From Oceanobacillus sojae (GTDB lineage Bacteria > Bacillota > Bacilli > Bacillales > Amphibacillaceae), in NCBI RefSeq assembly GCF_007991515.1, contig NZ_BJYM01000003.1:62001-126000 (forward strand): a stretch of 64,000 nt of DNA. Direction: 5' to 3'. A model generated the notes under the pieces. The model saw only the letters and a program-made list of their open reading frames with translations, did not search any database and was not told the DNA's origin. The translations under genes and the position numbers were made by a program. This document shows positions 16,717 through 25,164 of this stretch, one piece after another. The number at the start of each line of letters is the position of its first letter. The first letter of the stretch is position 1.

Positions 16717-17433
16717 GTGGGGCTGATAAGAAATAACATTGTGGTGGAATACAATGATAAAGGATATTTAATGTACGCTGAAAGTTTTCCGGGAGCATAT
16801 ACAAGGGGCAGAGAGCGTGAAGAAGCGCTCTCTAAGTTTCCTGCTGAGATTAAAAGGTATTGCAGGTGGACTGGGATAGATTATGCTGAAACAGATGTTG
16901 TTGAATCTGTCGTTGTTCAATCAAAAGAAAGCAATCTGGAAATACACGAAGCAGATTCTGACATCATCTTTTTATCGGAGCAGGATCCATTATTGGTGGA
17001 GGAATATGAGCTGATAAAAAAGCTGGTATTAAAATCTGCACATGATTTTCAGCTTCTTTACGACTCTATTCCAGTTAAGACATATACTTCTTTACCGAAA
17101 AGAAAATCTTTTTATGGTGCTGTGCCGATTACTCCTGAAGAGATGTATGAGCATACAAATGGTGTTACGAATTATTATGCAGGAGAAATTGGTGTGAAGA
17201 TAGATAATATAGATCTAATCTACCAAAACAGAATGCAAGCATTAAAAGCGATAGAAGAAGCTGATGACTTTTTACAAAATAAAACGCTCCATGGCAATTA
17301 TGGAGAACAGTGGTCGCTGCGGAAGGTATTAAGAAGATTTATTTGGCATGACCATATTCATGCGAAAGGTATGTACCGTATGGCTGTGAAAAGATGGGGA
17401 GATAGTGAAATTGAAAATCCGTATTATTTTTGA
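16717..17433 (+). CDS. HicB-like / DinB-like two-part protein
   Basis: A 238-residue protein. Its first 50 residues (YAESFPGAYTRGREREEALSKF) resemble the HicB-type partial RNase-H fold. The remainder, from about 100, resembles DinB-like bundles, with the C-terminal segment LRKVLRRFIWHDHIHAKGMYRMA supplying His residues. No catalytic function is assignable. GTG 16717 follows GGGGAGG. The gene starts 21 nt after the AlkZ-like gene, making it the third gene of the DinB/AlkZ-like run. The HicB resemblance is weak and does not imply toxin-antitoxin function. Confidence 0.65.
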   Translation: MGLIRNNIVVEYNDKGYLMYAESFPGAYTRGREREEALSKFPAEIKRYCRWTGIDYAETDVVESVVVQSKESNLEIHEADSDIIFLSEQDPLLVEEYELIKKLVLKSAHDFQLLYDSIPVKTYTSLPKRKSFYGAVPITPEEMYEHTNGVTNYYAGEIGVKIDNIDLIYQNRMQALKAIEEADDFLQNKTLHGNYGEQWSLRKVLRRFIWHDHIHAKGMYRMAVKRWGDSEIENPYYF

Positions 17434-17551
17434 TGATGAAGGATAGGCAAATGAAATCATAAGTCAATAGAGTATAAAAATAATAATTACACCTTCTAAA
17501 AAATTAGTCTAAAGGCTTATCGGGAGTGAAAAAGAAAATGAGGGCAGATGG

Positions 17552-17758
17552 ATGGGAAAGCATTTTATAGAAATTATTAATGAGTACCCAATACAAGAAG
17601 TTATACAAACAGAAGCTTTAGATAAGGGAAATACTTCTGAAGCAGATATAGTAACAGGCACAGAAAGTAAATACATATTAAGAAAATTAAAAAGTAATCA
17701 GCAAGCAAAAACAGAATACTTTGTATCTAACATCTTATCGGATGGCCTTGCACCGAAC
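17552..17758 (+). pseudogene. 5' fragment of a phosphotransferase (APH-like) gene
   Basis: About 69 codons read like the N-lobe of aminoglycoside phosphotransferase-type kinases: an N-terminal helix, a glycine-containing loop (DKGNTSEADIVTG), then KYILRKLKSNQQAKTEYFVSNIL with the Lys-bearing strand and the Glu-bearing helix. Past residue 69 the similarity stops. The frame continues into sequence antisense to the phosphatase gene and ends at 17887. The catalytic loop HGDxxxxN and the DFD motif are missing. It looks like a remnant left by a deletion. Confidence 0.5.
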
Positions 17759-17797
17759 AAAAAATCATTTTGTATTTGCGTTGACCCTCTCATTTAT

Positions 17798-18424
17798 CTA
17801 ATCAGGAAAATGAGAGGTGTCATTAAACTTATGTATAACTCTTTGATGATAATGATTTTGACCAAGAACAGTAATACCGCCAGCTGATGAAGAGAAGTAG
17901 GCATTTATAATCATTTCGGGGGTGAATTTCATCCACCAGGCTGTGATATATCCCAGTGTACCACCATGTGTGACGATAAAGATATTTTTCTTTTTTTCTC
18001 GATCATAGATATTATTCATACAGTGACAAACACGGGCATAAAATTCTCTCTTTGTTTCTCCGTTTTGAAATGCCCGATAATCCAAATCAATACCGCTATT
18101 TTTTCGTGGCTGTCTGTGAGCATTTGCCCAATCCTTTGTTTTTCCAGCCGCTACGCCAGTATTTATTTCACGGAGCTCTTTATCTTGAATGACTTCAAGA
18201 TTGAGCTTCTTGCTAATGATTTCTGCTGTTTGTGCTGCTCTTAGTAAATCCGATGAATAAAGAACATATTCTGCATCATCAGCTGCTGCTTTTTGTAATT
18301 TGTCGCCTATCGATTTTGCTTGTTTTCTTCCTAAATCTGTTAAAGGGGTATTTGTCCATCCGCCTGACATGTTATTTACATGATGCTCCGATTGACAATG
18401 CTGTATTAAGATAATATTGCTCAT
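17798..18424 (-). CDS. histidine phosphatase family protein (QHC variant)
   Basis: A 208-residue phosphoglycerate-mutase-like protein. The usual RHG catalytic motif reads IQHCQSEHH at residues 7-15, so the phosphate-binding Arg is Gln and Gly is Cys. The second Arg region SSDLLRAAQTAEII and the second His in VTHGGTLGY are present. A subfamily with this LIQHCQSEHH start exists among bacilli, so it is probably not decay, though activity could differ. AGGAGGAAAAATGC precedes the ATG. It converges with the phosphotransferase remnant. Confidence 0.8.
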   Translation of the reverse strand: MSNIILIQHCQSEHHVNNMSGGWTNTPLTDLGRKQAKSIGDKLQKAAADDAEYVLYSSDLLRAAQTAEIISKKLNLEVIQDKELREINTGVAAGKTKDWANAHRQPRKNSGIDLDYRAFQNGETKREFYARVCHCMNNIYDREKKKNIFIVTHGGTLGYITAWWMKFTPEMIINAYFSSSAGGITVLGQNHYHQRVIHKFNDTSHFPD

Positions 18425-18576
18425 GCATTTTTCCTCCTAATTAGTGAATAGAATCTATTTTATTATAAACTTTATTCCCATTAGAAGGAATTATCATTAT
18501 ATTTGTGGAAGAATGATAGAAGATAATAATAAATGGAGCGTGAATATATTTTTAAGTAATGTATGGAGGTGACAGC

Positions 18577-19416
18577 ATGGATTTGAATATATTGGCAGCC
18601 AAAGCTGCAAAAGTTTATCAATTAAACCCAAAAGTAGAAGCGGTTGTATTAGGTGGCTCCGTGTCCAGAAAATGGCATGATTCTTATTCAGATGTTGAGC
18701 TATTTATTTTTTGGAACGAACCCCCGACGGATGAGGATAGAAAATTTCCTATTACCAAGCTGGCAGGGGAAGTCATTGATTTTTACCCTTACGAAGAAGA
18801 GGAATGGTCAGAAAGCTATATTGCTGAGGGAATAAAATTAGAAATAAGTAATTTTCTAACAGCCAGCATAGAAGGCATCATAGATGACGTTGTTATATCT
18901 TTTAATCCGGATGTATATAAGCAATGCCTTGCAGCGGCTGTATATGAGGGAGCGCCATTAAGCGGCAAAGCACTTATTAAACAGCTGAAGGAAAAGATAG
19001 AACAATATCCGGATGAATTAAGTATTGCAATGATAAAAGAATATATGTATTTAGGTAATAGCTGGACGAATCGGGAAGCCTTACTAAATCGTGAAGACTG
19101 GCTGATGCTGTATAAGGTAATAACAGATGTACAAACAAATATCATGGGAATGCTGTCCGGATTAAATAAACAATATGTGTATCATCCTGCTTTTAAATGG
19201 CAGAAGCAGACTTTGGAATCAATGATGATAACTCCTGAAAATATACATAATCGGCTGGAGTCTGTTTTTCTGGGGGAGCCAGCAGCTTCTCTGAGCGAAT
19301 TAGAAGGTATCGTGCAGGATGTTTATCGACTTATACAATGTGAATACCCACAAATAGATATTTCATCAGTTATTGACAAATCCCTATTTTTGCGGCCTGA
19401 GCAAGGAAAAGAATAA
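18577..19416 (+). CDS. DUF4037-type nucleotidyltransferase-fold protein
   Basis: A 279-residue protein. The motif VVLGGSVSRKWHDSYSDVEL carries the GS...DxE signature of the polymerase-beta nucleotidyltransferase superfamily near residue 30. A third acidic candidate is in EVIDFYPYEEE. An alpha-helical C-terminal domain (about 140-270) follows, as in DUF4037 and aminoglycoside nucleotidyltransferases. The natural substrate is unknown. ATG 18577 follows GGAGGTGAC. A Nudix gene starts 56 nt downstream and may be cotranscribed. Confidence 0.75.
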   Translation: MDLNILAAKAAKVYQLNPKVEAVVLGGSVSRKWHDSYSDVELFIFWNEPPTDEDRKFPITKLAGEVIDFYPYEEEEWSESYIAEGIKLEISNFLTASIEGIIDDVVISFNPDVYKQCLAAAVYEGAPLSGKALIKQLKEKIEQYPDELSIAMIKEYMYLGNSWTNREALLNREDWLMLYKVITDVQTNIMGMLSGLNKQYVYHPAFKWQKQTLESMMITPENIHNRLESVFLGEPAASLSELEGIVQDVYRLIQCEYPQIDISSVIDKSLFLRPEQGKE

Positions 19417-19472
19417 GGTGTGCTGTATAAATAGGAGAATGTTTAAGAAATATTGGATGAGGAGGGAGATTA

Positions 19473-19904
19473 TTGGGACAAAATAAATCAGAAGCCTTCG
19501 CACCCCCGAAGCATATTGTATCTGCAGCAACGATTGTACTTAATGATAATAATGAGCTTTTGTTAATTAAAGGACCCTGGAGAGGATGGGAAATGCCCGG
19601 CGGCCAAGTAGAAGAAGGCGAATCCCTGAAAGAAGCTGCTATTAGAGAAACAAAGGAAGAATCAGGAATTGATGTAGAATTTTTAAAGTTCTGTGGAATA
19701 TTTCAAAATGTGGATCGATCCATTTGTAATACATTATTCTTAGCTAAACCAATTGGAGGAGAATTTACAACCTCATCAGAAAGCTTAGACGTTGGATTCT
19801 TTCCCGTTGAGCAGGCTTTGGAAATGGTGAAGAATGGAAACTTTAGAGAAAGGATTGAGCTTTGCCTGGATGAAAGCAAGCATCCAATCTATGTGGAATT
19901 TTAA
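19473..19904 (+). CDS. Nudix hydrolase
   Basis: A 143-residue single-domain Nudix enzyme. The box GGQVEEGESLKEAAIRETKEESGI fits GX5EX7REUXEEXGU exactly. The preceding WRGWEMP is typical of MutT/ADP-ribose-type members. Substrate is undetermined. The start is TTG 19473, after GAGGAGGGAGA. The gene follows the DUF4037 gene, and the downstream hairpin terminates the convergent LysR gene rather than this one. Confidence 0.88.
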   Translation: MGQNKSEAFAPPKHIVSAATIVLNDNNELLLIKGPWRGWEMPGGQVEEGESLKEAAIRETKEESGIDVEFLKFCGIFQNVDRSICNTLFLAKPIGGEFTTSSESLDVGFFPVEQALEMVKNGNFRERIELCLDESKHPIYVEF

Positions 19905-19923
19905 AAAGGGGATAATAGAAAAT

Positions 19924-19967
19924 AAAAAGGAGTCAAGCTATGTATGATAAAGAAAAGCTTGGCTCCT
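19924..19967 (-). terminator. terminator of the LysR gene
   Basis: AGGAGTCAAGCT and AGCTTGGCTCCT pair with one G-T mismatch. On the minus strand the stem is followed by TTTTTATTTT. It lies 23 nt beyond the LysR stop codon. Confidence 0.75.
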
Positions 19968-19990
19968 TAAGTTTATAGTATGCAGCCAAG

Positions 19991-20866
19991 TCATGCTAAC
20001 AAATGGCTTAAAAACTTGTCAGCTGCCAATGATAAAGAAGTATCTTTTTTTGTTGCCAATCCAATCTTTCTCTTTTCAATAATTTCATCTATGTCCACTT
20101 CAAATAATTGTTGTTCAGCCAGTTCCTTTAACACAAGCTCTTTTGTCACAAATGCAATACCCATGCCAATTTTGGCGCATTCGATTAATAATTCCACGCT
20201 GCCAATTTCAATATCCGGTTTGATCTCCAGATTTTGCTTTAGAAAAAGCTGATTAAGGAACTTTCTGGAGCTGCTTGCTTCTGAAAAAGAAATAATCGGA
20301 TATGCTTGTATGTCCGACAAAGAAAGTTGTTCTCCTGTCAGGTGCTGAAACCTTTTCCCGACAACAAATGTGCTGTTAATACTTAAAAAATCCGTTATGG
20401 AAGCATTGCTTTGATTAGCTGGCAAGTGAATGATCCCAATATCAATCAACCCAGCTTCCAATTTATCTAAAATCTGTGGTGTAGAGCCATGCTGTAACTT
20501 AATTTCGATTTCAGGATACAACTTCTGGAAGCTTTGGACATAGGGCAGCAAATAGTGTTTGCAGGTTGAATCACTTCCTCCGATTGTAACAGAGCCCCTC
20601 TGTAAGTTTTTCATTTCCATTATTTTCTGTTCTGCATTATCAATTAAATCAAACGCTTGTTTGAGATAATCAAATAGTACCTCACCCTCCTTTGTAAGCA
20701 AAACTCCCTTGGACGTTCTGGTGAAAAGCTGGATTCCGAGCTCATTCTCTAATTGCTTTATAGAATGACTGACACTCGGCTGTGTAATAAAAAGCCGTTT
20801 TGCTGCTTTACTAAAATTCTTTTCGATTGCTGTTATATAAAATACACGGTACAAGTCTGTATTCAT
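19991..20866 (-). CDS. LysR family transcriptional regulator
   Basis: A 291-residue regulator with the N-terminal winged helix (FYITAIEKNFSKAAKRLFITQPSVSHSIKQLENELG) and a periplasmic-binding-like effector domain beginning near 90 (GSVTIGGSDSTCKHYLLPYV). ATG 20866 is chosen because GGTGG lies upstream and MNTDLYRVFYITA is the standard LysR start. The in-frame extension to 20911 adds a non-homologous hydrophobic stretch. It is divergent from the EPSP synthase gene with about 105 bp between starts, the classical arrangement for control of the neighbour. The effector is unknown, with a shikimate-pathway intermediate as a guess. Confidence 0.9.
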   Translation of the reverse strand: MNTDLYRVFYITAIEKNFSKAAKRLFITQPSVSHSIKQLENELGIQLFTRTSKGVLLTKEGEVLFDYLKQAFDLIDNAEQKIMEMKNLQRGSVTIGGSDSTCKHYLLPYVQSFQKLYPEIEIKLQHGSTPQILDKLEAGLIDIGIIHLPANQSNASITDFLSINSTFVVGKRFQHLTGEQLSLSDIQAYPIISFSEASSSRKFLNQLFLKQNLEIKPDIEIGSVELLIECAKIGMGIAFVTKELVLKELAEQQLFEVDIDEIIEKRKIGLATKKDTSLSLAADKFLSHLLA

Positions 20867-20972
20867 GATATAGATACCACCTATAGCTACTGTTGGAAAT
20901 ATTAATTTCATTTATATCATAACCTTGATTATAATGAATAACAAACAGCATCAACTGAAGAGGGGGATAAAG

Positions 20973-22316
20973 ATGAGAGAAGATTATAAATTTGATATCA
21001 AAGCCAGAAGCCCCTGGTCGTCTTTAAATGGGATAAATAAGATCACAATTTCACCTGCCAAGCAAGGAATAGAGGCTGCTATCACCATTCCAGGAAGCAA
21101 AAGTCTGACGAACAGAGCACTTATAATGAGTGCTTTGGCAGATGGGAATTCCAAAGTGAGCGATATTTTAAAAAGTGATGATTCGTACTGGTGTATCGAG
21201 GCTTTAAAACAATTAGGAGCGGAGATTGAGCTGCAGGATGATATAGTGTACATCAAGGGAAGCGGCGGTCATCTGAGGTCAAATGATTTATATATTGGTG
21301 CAGCAGGAACAATTGCAAGATTTCTGCCGGGAGTATTGGCGGCCTCCCGGGAAGGCGAGTGGAATCTGGAGGCAAGTGAAAGTATGAGCAAAAGACCAAT
21401 TGCGCCGCTTATCCATGCCCTGAGACAGCTCGGTGCTGAAATCGACTATTTGGCAAAAAAGGATTATTATCCGTTACGTATCAAAGGGAAATATGTAAAA
21501 GGCGGAGAAGTAAGTCTTTCAGGCTCGATATCCAGTCAATTTATCAGTGGGGTGTTAATTGCAGCACCATATTTCAATGAAACAACAAGAGTAACTATCA
21601 AGGATGGAATTGTCCAACATGCTTACGTCTTTTTAACCCTTGATTTAATGAAAGAGTTTGGTGCAGATGTGCAGTATGACAATGCACTCCAGCAAATTGT
21701 TATAAATCCTTCTCCCTACAAAGCGAAAGATATTCTGCTGGAGTCAGATGCTTCTGCGGCCTGCTACTTTTTGGCACTGGCTGCGGTAACAAATGGGAGA
21801 ATACGGATAAATGGCTTAGCAGAGAAGACAAAACAGCCAGATATTCAGATGCTGGATATTTTTGAAAAGATGGGATGTAAGGTTATAAAAGGTGCTTCCT
21901 TTATTGAACTGGAAGGCACTCCTCAATTAAAAGGCGGTTTTGAAATATCCATGAAGGAGATATCTGATCAGGCATTAACTTTAGCAGCAATTGCGCCATT
22001 CGCGGATGGCCCAATAACTATCAAGGACGTTGCCCATATCCGTTATCATGAATCTGACCGGATAAGTGTTATTTGTGAGGCTTTAAAGGAACTGGGAATT
22101 CGGACAGAGGAATTTGAGGAGGGGTTAAAAGTCTATCCGGGGGCTCCGAAACCAGCTTGTCTAAACACCTATGATGATCATCGGGTTGCGATGGCTTTGG
22201 CGCTGATCGGGTCAAAGGTTGAAGGAATTCAGTTAAATGACCCAGGCTGTGTGTCTAAAACATTTCCGGAATATTTTTCATTATTGGAGGAGCTTGGGTT
22301 GGAGGTAAAAAGGTAA
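20973..22316 (+). CDS. aroA: 3-phosphoshikimate 1-carboxyvinyltransferase (EPSP synthase)
   Basis: A 447-residue enzyme transferring enolpyruvate from PEP to shikimate 3-phosphate. Catalytic landmarks are intact: IPGSKSLTNRAL (Lys and Arg), SISSQFISG, EISDQALTLAAIAP (Asp), YHESDRISV (Glu, Arg), YDDHRVAMALAL (Arg) and GCVSKTFPEYF (Lys). The PEP-loop reads YIGAAGTIARFLPG instead of the common GNAGTAMRPL, with Phe where E. coli has Pro101. ATG 20973 follows GAGGGGG. It is outside any aro operon, divergent from a LysR gene. It could be the only copy or a second one. Confidence 0.93.
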   Translation: MREDYKFDIKARSPWSSLNGINKITISPAKQGIEAAITIPGSKSLTNRALIMSALADGNSKVSDILKSDDSYWCIEALKQLGAEIELQDDIVYIKGSGGHLRSNDLYIGAAGTIARFLPGVLAASREGEWNLEASESMSKRPIAPLIHALRQLGAEIDYLAKKDYYPLRIKGKYVKGGEVSLSGSISSQFISGVLIAAPYFNETTRVTIKDGIVQHAYVFLTLDLMKEFGADVQYDNALQQIVINPSPYKAKDILLESDASAACYFLALAAVTNGRIRINGLAEKTKQPDIQMLDIFEKMGCKVIKGASFIELEGTPQLKGGFEISMKEISDQALTLAAIAPFADGPITIKDVAHIRYHESDRISVICEALKELGIRTEEFEEGLKVYPGAPKPACLNTYDDHRVAMALALIGSKVEGIQLNDPGCVSKTFPEYFSLLEELGLEVKR

Positions 22317-22372
22317 GAAGCTATATAATAAAATCAATTATTATAAAATAACGATAGTAAAGAGGGGCTGCT

Positions 22373-22912
22373 GTGACTAAATGTGAAAATCATTATACTG
22401 GGAGCAATGCCAATATAACAATAATTAAAGCAGGTGGTTATACTAAACCGGAATTAATTCAAAAAATGAAAGAAAATAAGATATTGTTAAATGTGCTTGC
22501 TGAGAAGCTGATAGCCAGCGATTATTTTGAAGTGTCCAAGGAATGCTATCAAGCTAAAATTGTAGAGCTCGCTGTAAAGGATTTTGATTTTGTTAATGGA
22601 GCTACGACATCCCAACTTTTTAGCAAAGCTGCTAATCTTAAATTACAGCTCTGCCCGCTTGAGTTGGCTCCCTATATAAGACTGGCGTATTTTAATCAAG
22701 GAGAAGGATATGATGCACACCAGCTGAAAAATCAGGCTCCTAATGGTTCAATAACAGTAGCATCAGAAATTCTAAGTGAGGATCTGGATGTTCCAAAAGG
22801 CTTTTATCTTCGCCGAATCCAAGGGAATTTATGGCTGCGCGGGTATATTGCGGATGAAGAACATGTTTGGAATCCGAATGATCATTTTATATTTTGTATT
22901 GCTGAAAAATAA
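22373..22912 (+). CDS. uncharacterised protein downstream of EPSP synthase
   Basis: A 179-residue soluble protein I do not recognise. It has no membrane segment or signal peptide. The first half is helical (YTKPELIQKMKENKILLNVLAEKLIAS), the second beta-rich with LELAPYIRLAYFNQGEG and FYLRRIQGNLWLRGYIADEEHVW. There is no clear catalytic motif. The start is GTG 22373 after GAGGGG. It lies 56 nt after aroA on the same strand, ahead of a strong terminator, so the two are probably one transcript. Confidence 0.7.
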   Translation: MTKCENHYTGSNANITIIKAGGYTKPELIQKMKENKILLNVLAEKLIASDYFEVSKECYQAKIVELAVKDFDFVNGATTSQLFSKAANLKLQLCPLELAPYIRLAYFNQGEGYDAHQLKNQAPNGSITVASEILSEDLDVPKGFYLRRIQGNLWLRGYIADEEHVWNPNDHFIFCIAEK

Positions 22913-22930
22913 TAGGATACCTATACGATA

Positions 22931-22968
22931 AAAACAGCCTTTCCCCAAAATACAGAGAAAGGCTGTTT
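22931..22968. terminator. bidirectional terminator
   Basis: AAACAGCCTTTC and GAAAGGCTGTTT pair exactly around a 13-nt loop. A T-run follows on the minus strand and a short one on the plus strand. It separates the aroA unit from the convergent BCCT transporter. Confidence 0.88.
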
Positions 22969-22978
22969 GCAATTTGGT

Positions 22979-24514
22979 TTATAACGTTTCTTTTTTATGA
23001 TTATTATATAAATCTTTAGCTGCTTTTGGTGCTGTCCAGAATGTCGTAATCAGCAGGAATACAACAGGTACAGCGGTCACCACAATAAAGGATTGCAGGG
23101 CGTCCACGCTTCCTTCACCGATGGTAACTAATACAATAGCAACAAGACCCATGACCAATGCATAAAAAGCTCTTAACCAGCTTGGAGGATTCCCTTCTCC
23201 GGTAATAGCCATTGAAATAGACAGGGCCATAGAGTCTGCCGTAGTTAATACGAAAATAACGGTAGCCAGCAAGAACAAGGCTCCGAAAATCATAGGAAAT
23301 GGCAATTGCTCTGTAATGGCTATCATCGCAGCAGGAGGACCTGCTTCATTTAGGGCAGTTGATATCGAGCCAGAATCATTTAGTTCATAAAAGATTCCTG
23401 TTCCGCCAACGACAGTAAACCAAAAAGTTGTAATAATAGGCGCGATAACAGCAACTGCAATAATTAGCTCACGAATGGTTCTTCCGCGTGAAATTCGTGC
23501 TGTAAATAGCGCCATAATCGGGCCATAGCCAATAAACCAAGCAAAGAAAAATACAGTCCATAAGCTAAGCCATTCTTCATCACCGCGGAAGGTACTGGAA
23601 GAGATAAAATCATTTACGTAAAGACCAAAAGCTTCAAAATAATTGTTAAAGATAAAGAAACCTTGTCCGAGTAATAAGATTCCAATGATTAATCCAAGTG
23701 CCAAGAGAACATTAAAGCTGGTTAACAGCTGAATTCCCCGATGGATTCCTGTTACAGCGGAGATTGCTGCACCAATAACGATAACGATAATAATGATAAT
23801 TTGAATAACTAAGGTATTTGGTAAACCAGTTAATGCATTTAATCCATAACCTGTCTGTAAACCCAAGAACCCAATCGGTCCAATCGTTCCAGCAGCAACA
23901 GCAAGAATAGAAAAAGAATCAACAAGTGTTCCTAATACACTTTTTTTCATGATTTTTTCGCCGAAAATTGGATATAGTAAAGATCTTGGCTTCAACGGCA
24001 TGCCTTTATGATAATGGGCATACATTAATACGATAGTGCCTAATGTACCTAAAATTGCCCATGACAGAAAACCCCAGTCTACAAAACTGGATGCCAGAGC
24101 AGGTACAACTGCTTCCAGTGTGCCATTCTCAATCCCTGAGAAGCGGGGAGGTACGGATATAAAATGGGATAATGGTTCTGCAGCAGCCCAAAATATTCCT
24201 CCTCCTGCTAATAAAGTACACATAATAATACAAATCCATTTAAATGTACTCATTTCTGGTTTTTCCATATTACCTAAACGGATTTTTCCGTATTTAGAAA
24301 AAGCTAACCCTAACGCAATAAAAAATGTGATTAATACAGTCATTTGGTAAATTACACCAAAATAAGTAGCAGACCAGCCAAATAAGGTATCAACCATATC
24401 AGCGACAAAGTCAGCATTAATAAATGCGGCTATGACAAATAGTACGAGTGCGCCGCCACTTATAATAAATGTTGGCAGATCTAGTGAAGTCTTTTTTCTA
24501 TTTGAACCTTTCAT
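22979..24514 (-). CDS. BCCT family transporter, substrate uncertain
   Basis: A 511-residue secondary transporter of the betaine/carnitine/choline family with about 12 membrane segments. FWAAAEPLSHFISVPP near 110 and SRGRTIRELI near 345 are family signatures. The stretch that normally reads WAWWISWSPF in betaine carriers is WTVFFFAWFIGYGPIMA here, altering the aromatic substrate box. Uptake of a compatible solute by sodium or proton symport is likely, but glycine betaine specificity is not safe. AGGAAAAGAAAT precedes the ATG. A short charged tail (about 15 residues) could serve osmosensing. Confidence 0.85.
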   Translation of the reverse strand: MKGSNRKKTSLDLPTFIISGGALVLFVIAAFINADFVADMVDTLFGWSATYFGVIYQMTVLITFFIALGLAFSKYGKIRLGNMEKPEMSTFKWICIIMCTLLAGGGIFWAAAEPLSHFISVPPRFSGIENGTLEAVVPALASSFVDWGFLSWAILGTLGTIVLMYAHYHKGMPLKPRSLLYPIFGEKIMKKSVLGTLVDSFSILAVAAGTIGPIGFLGLQTGYGLNALTGLPNTLVIQIIIIIVIVIGAAISAVTGIHRGIQLLTSFNVLLALGLIIGILLLGQGFFIFNNYFEAFGLYVNDFISSSTFRGDEEWLSLWTVFFFAWFIGYGPIMALFTARISRGRTIRELIIAVAVIAPIITTFWFTVVGGTGIFYELNDSGSISTALNEAGPPAAMIAITEQLPFPMIFGALFLLATVIFVLTTADSMALSISMAITGEGNPPSWLRAFYALVMGLVAIVLVTIGEGSVDALQSFIVVTAVPVVFLLITTFWTAPKAAKDLYNNHKKETL

Positions 24515-24704
24515 TATTTCTTTTCCTCCATCTTGTTAAGTTTAATCATAGTTGTTTGATTTCCTTTTAGTCTTTCTCTGAACCCCGTTTTTTATCTAAT
24601 GGATAATACCTTTTAACCACATTAAAACACCTGTAAGTATCCTGACTGAAAAAAATTAGCCAGGGATAAGCGAACAAATTGTAACAATAGGATGCTTGCA
24701 AACA

Positions 24705-24762
24705 ACAAACATTCCGAGGGGGGAAATGCGAAAAGCTCCTCGGAATGTTTGTCTTGTTTTAT
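24705..24762 (+). terminator. orphan plus-strand terminator with perfect 15-bp stem
   Basis: ACAAACATTCCGAGG (24705-24719) and CCTCGGAATGTTTGT (24738-24752) are exact reverse complements, followed by CTTGTTTTATT. No gene precedes it on the plus strand. A short transcript starting between 24515 and 24700 would end here. Confidence 0.65.
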
Positions 24763-24789
24763 TATCATGCAAATACAAAACGGAAATGC

Positions 24790-24841
24790 AGTAAAAACAA
24801 AATAGTGGAATCATACTCCAGCAGTTGAAGTATAATTCCAC
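24790..24841 (-). terminator. orphan minus-strand terminator facing the previous one
   Basis: GTGGAATCATACT (24805-24817) pairs with AGTATAATTCCAC (24829-24841) with one mismatch. On the minus strand the stem runs into TATTTTGTTTTTAC. No gene lies to its right on that strand before the FMN riboswitch. Confidence 0.55.
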
Positions 24842-25164
24842 CGTTCTATACCCTAAAACAATTTTAATACGTTGTCAATCATACGTACTTAATTAAAAAT
24901 AATCTGTCTTTTCCAAAAAAAGTTAGCGGGTAATATAGTGGCCAAACACGACTAATTATTAAAACATTATAAAAATGATGACTTGCATTTTATTTTTTAA
25001 ACTGATATTATCAATTTTAACATATTAGCATATGTAACCAGATTTTTTGGCAGGATTTATGAGGATGATACAACAGATTACTGAGAAGTAGTTGATTTGT
25101 TGTAGGTCTTTATAGCATGCAGGGTTAAAGTATGTAAAGCAAAAAGTAATATCAAAATTTCATA
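24842..25164. other. intergenic region before the FMN riboswitch
   Basis: No ORF with a credible ribosome binding site was found on either strand. The region is AT-rich, must carry the promoter of the rib operon near its right end, and could hold the origin of a leftward transcript that ends at the 24790-24841 terminator. Confidence 0.4.

Noticed and set aside
20917-20940. LysR operator in the aroA divergent region
   Set aside because: An imperfect TTATA...TATAA dyad is present, but AT-rich sequence makes such a weak match uninformative.
24656-24841. Leftward 61-codon ORF
   Set aside because: It spans both orphan terminator stems and has no ribosome binding site.
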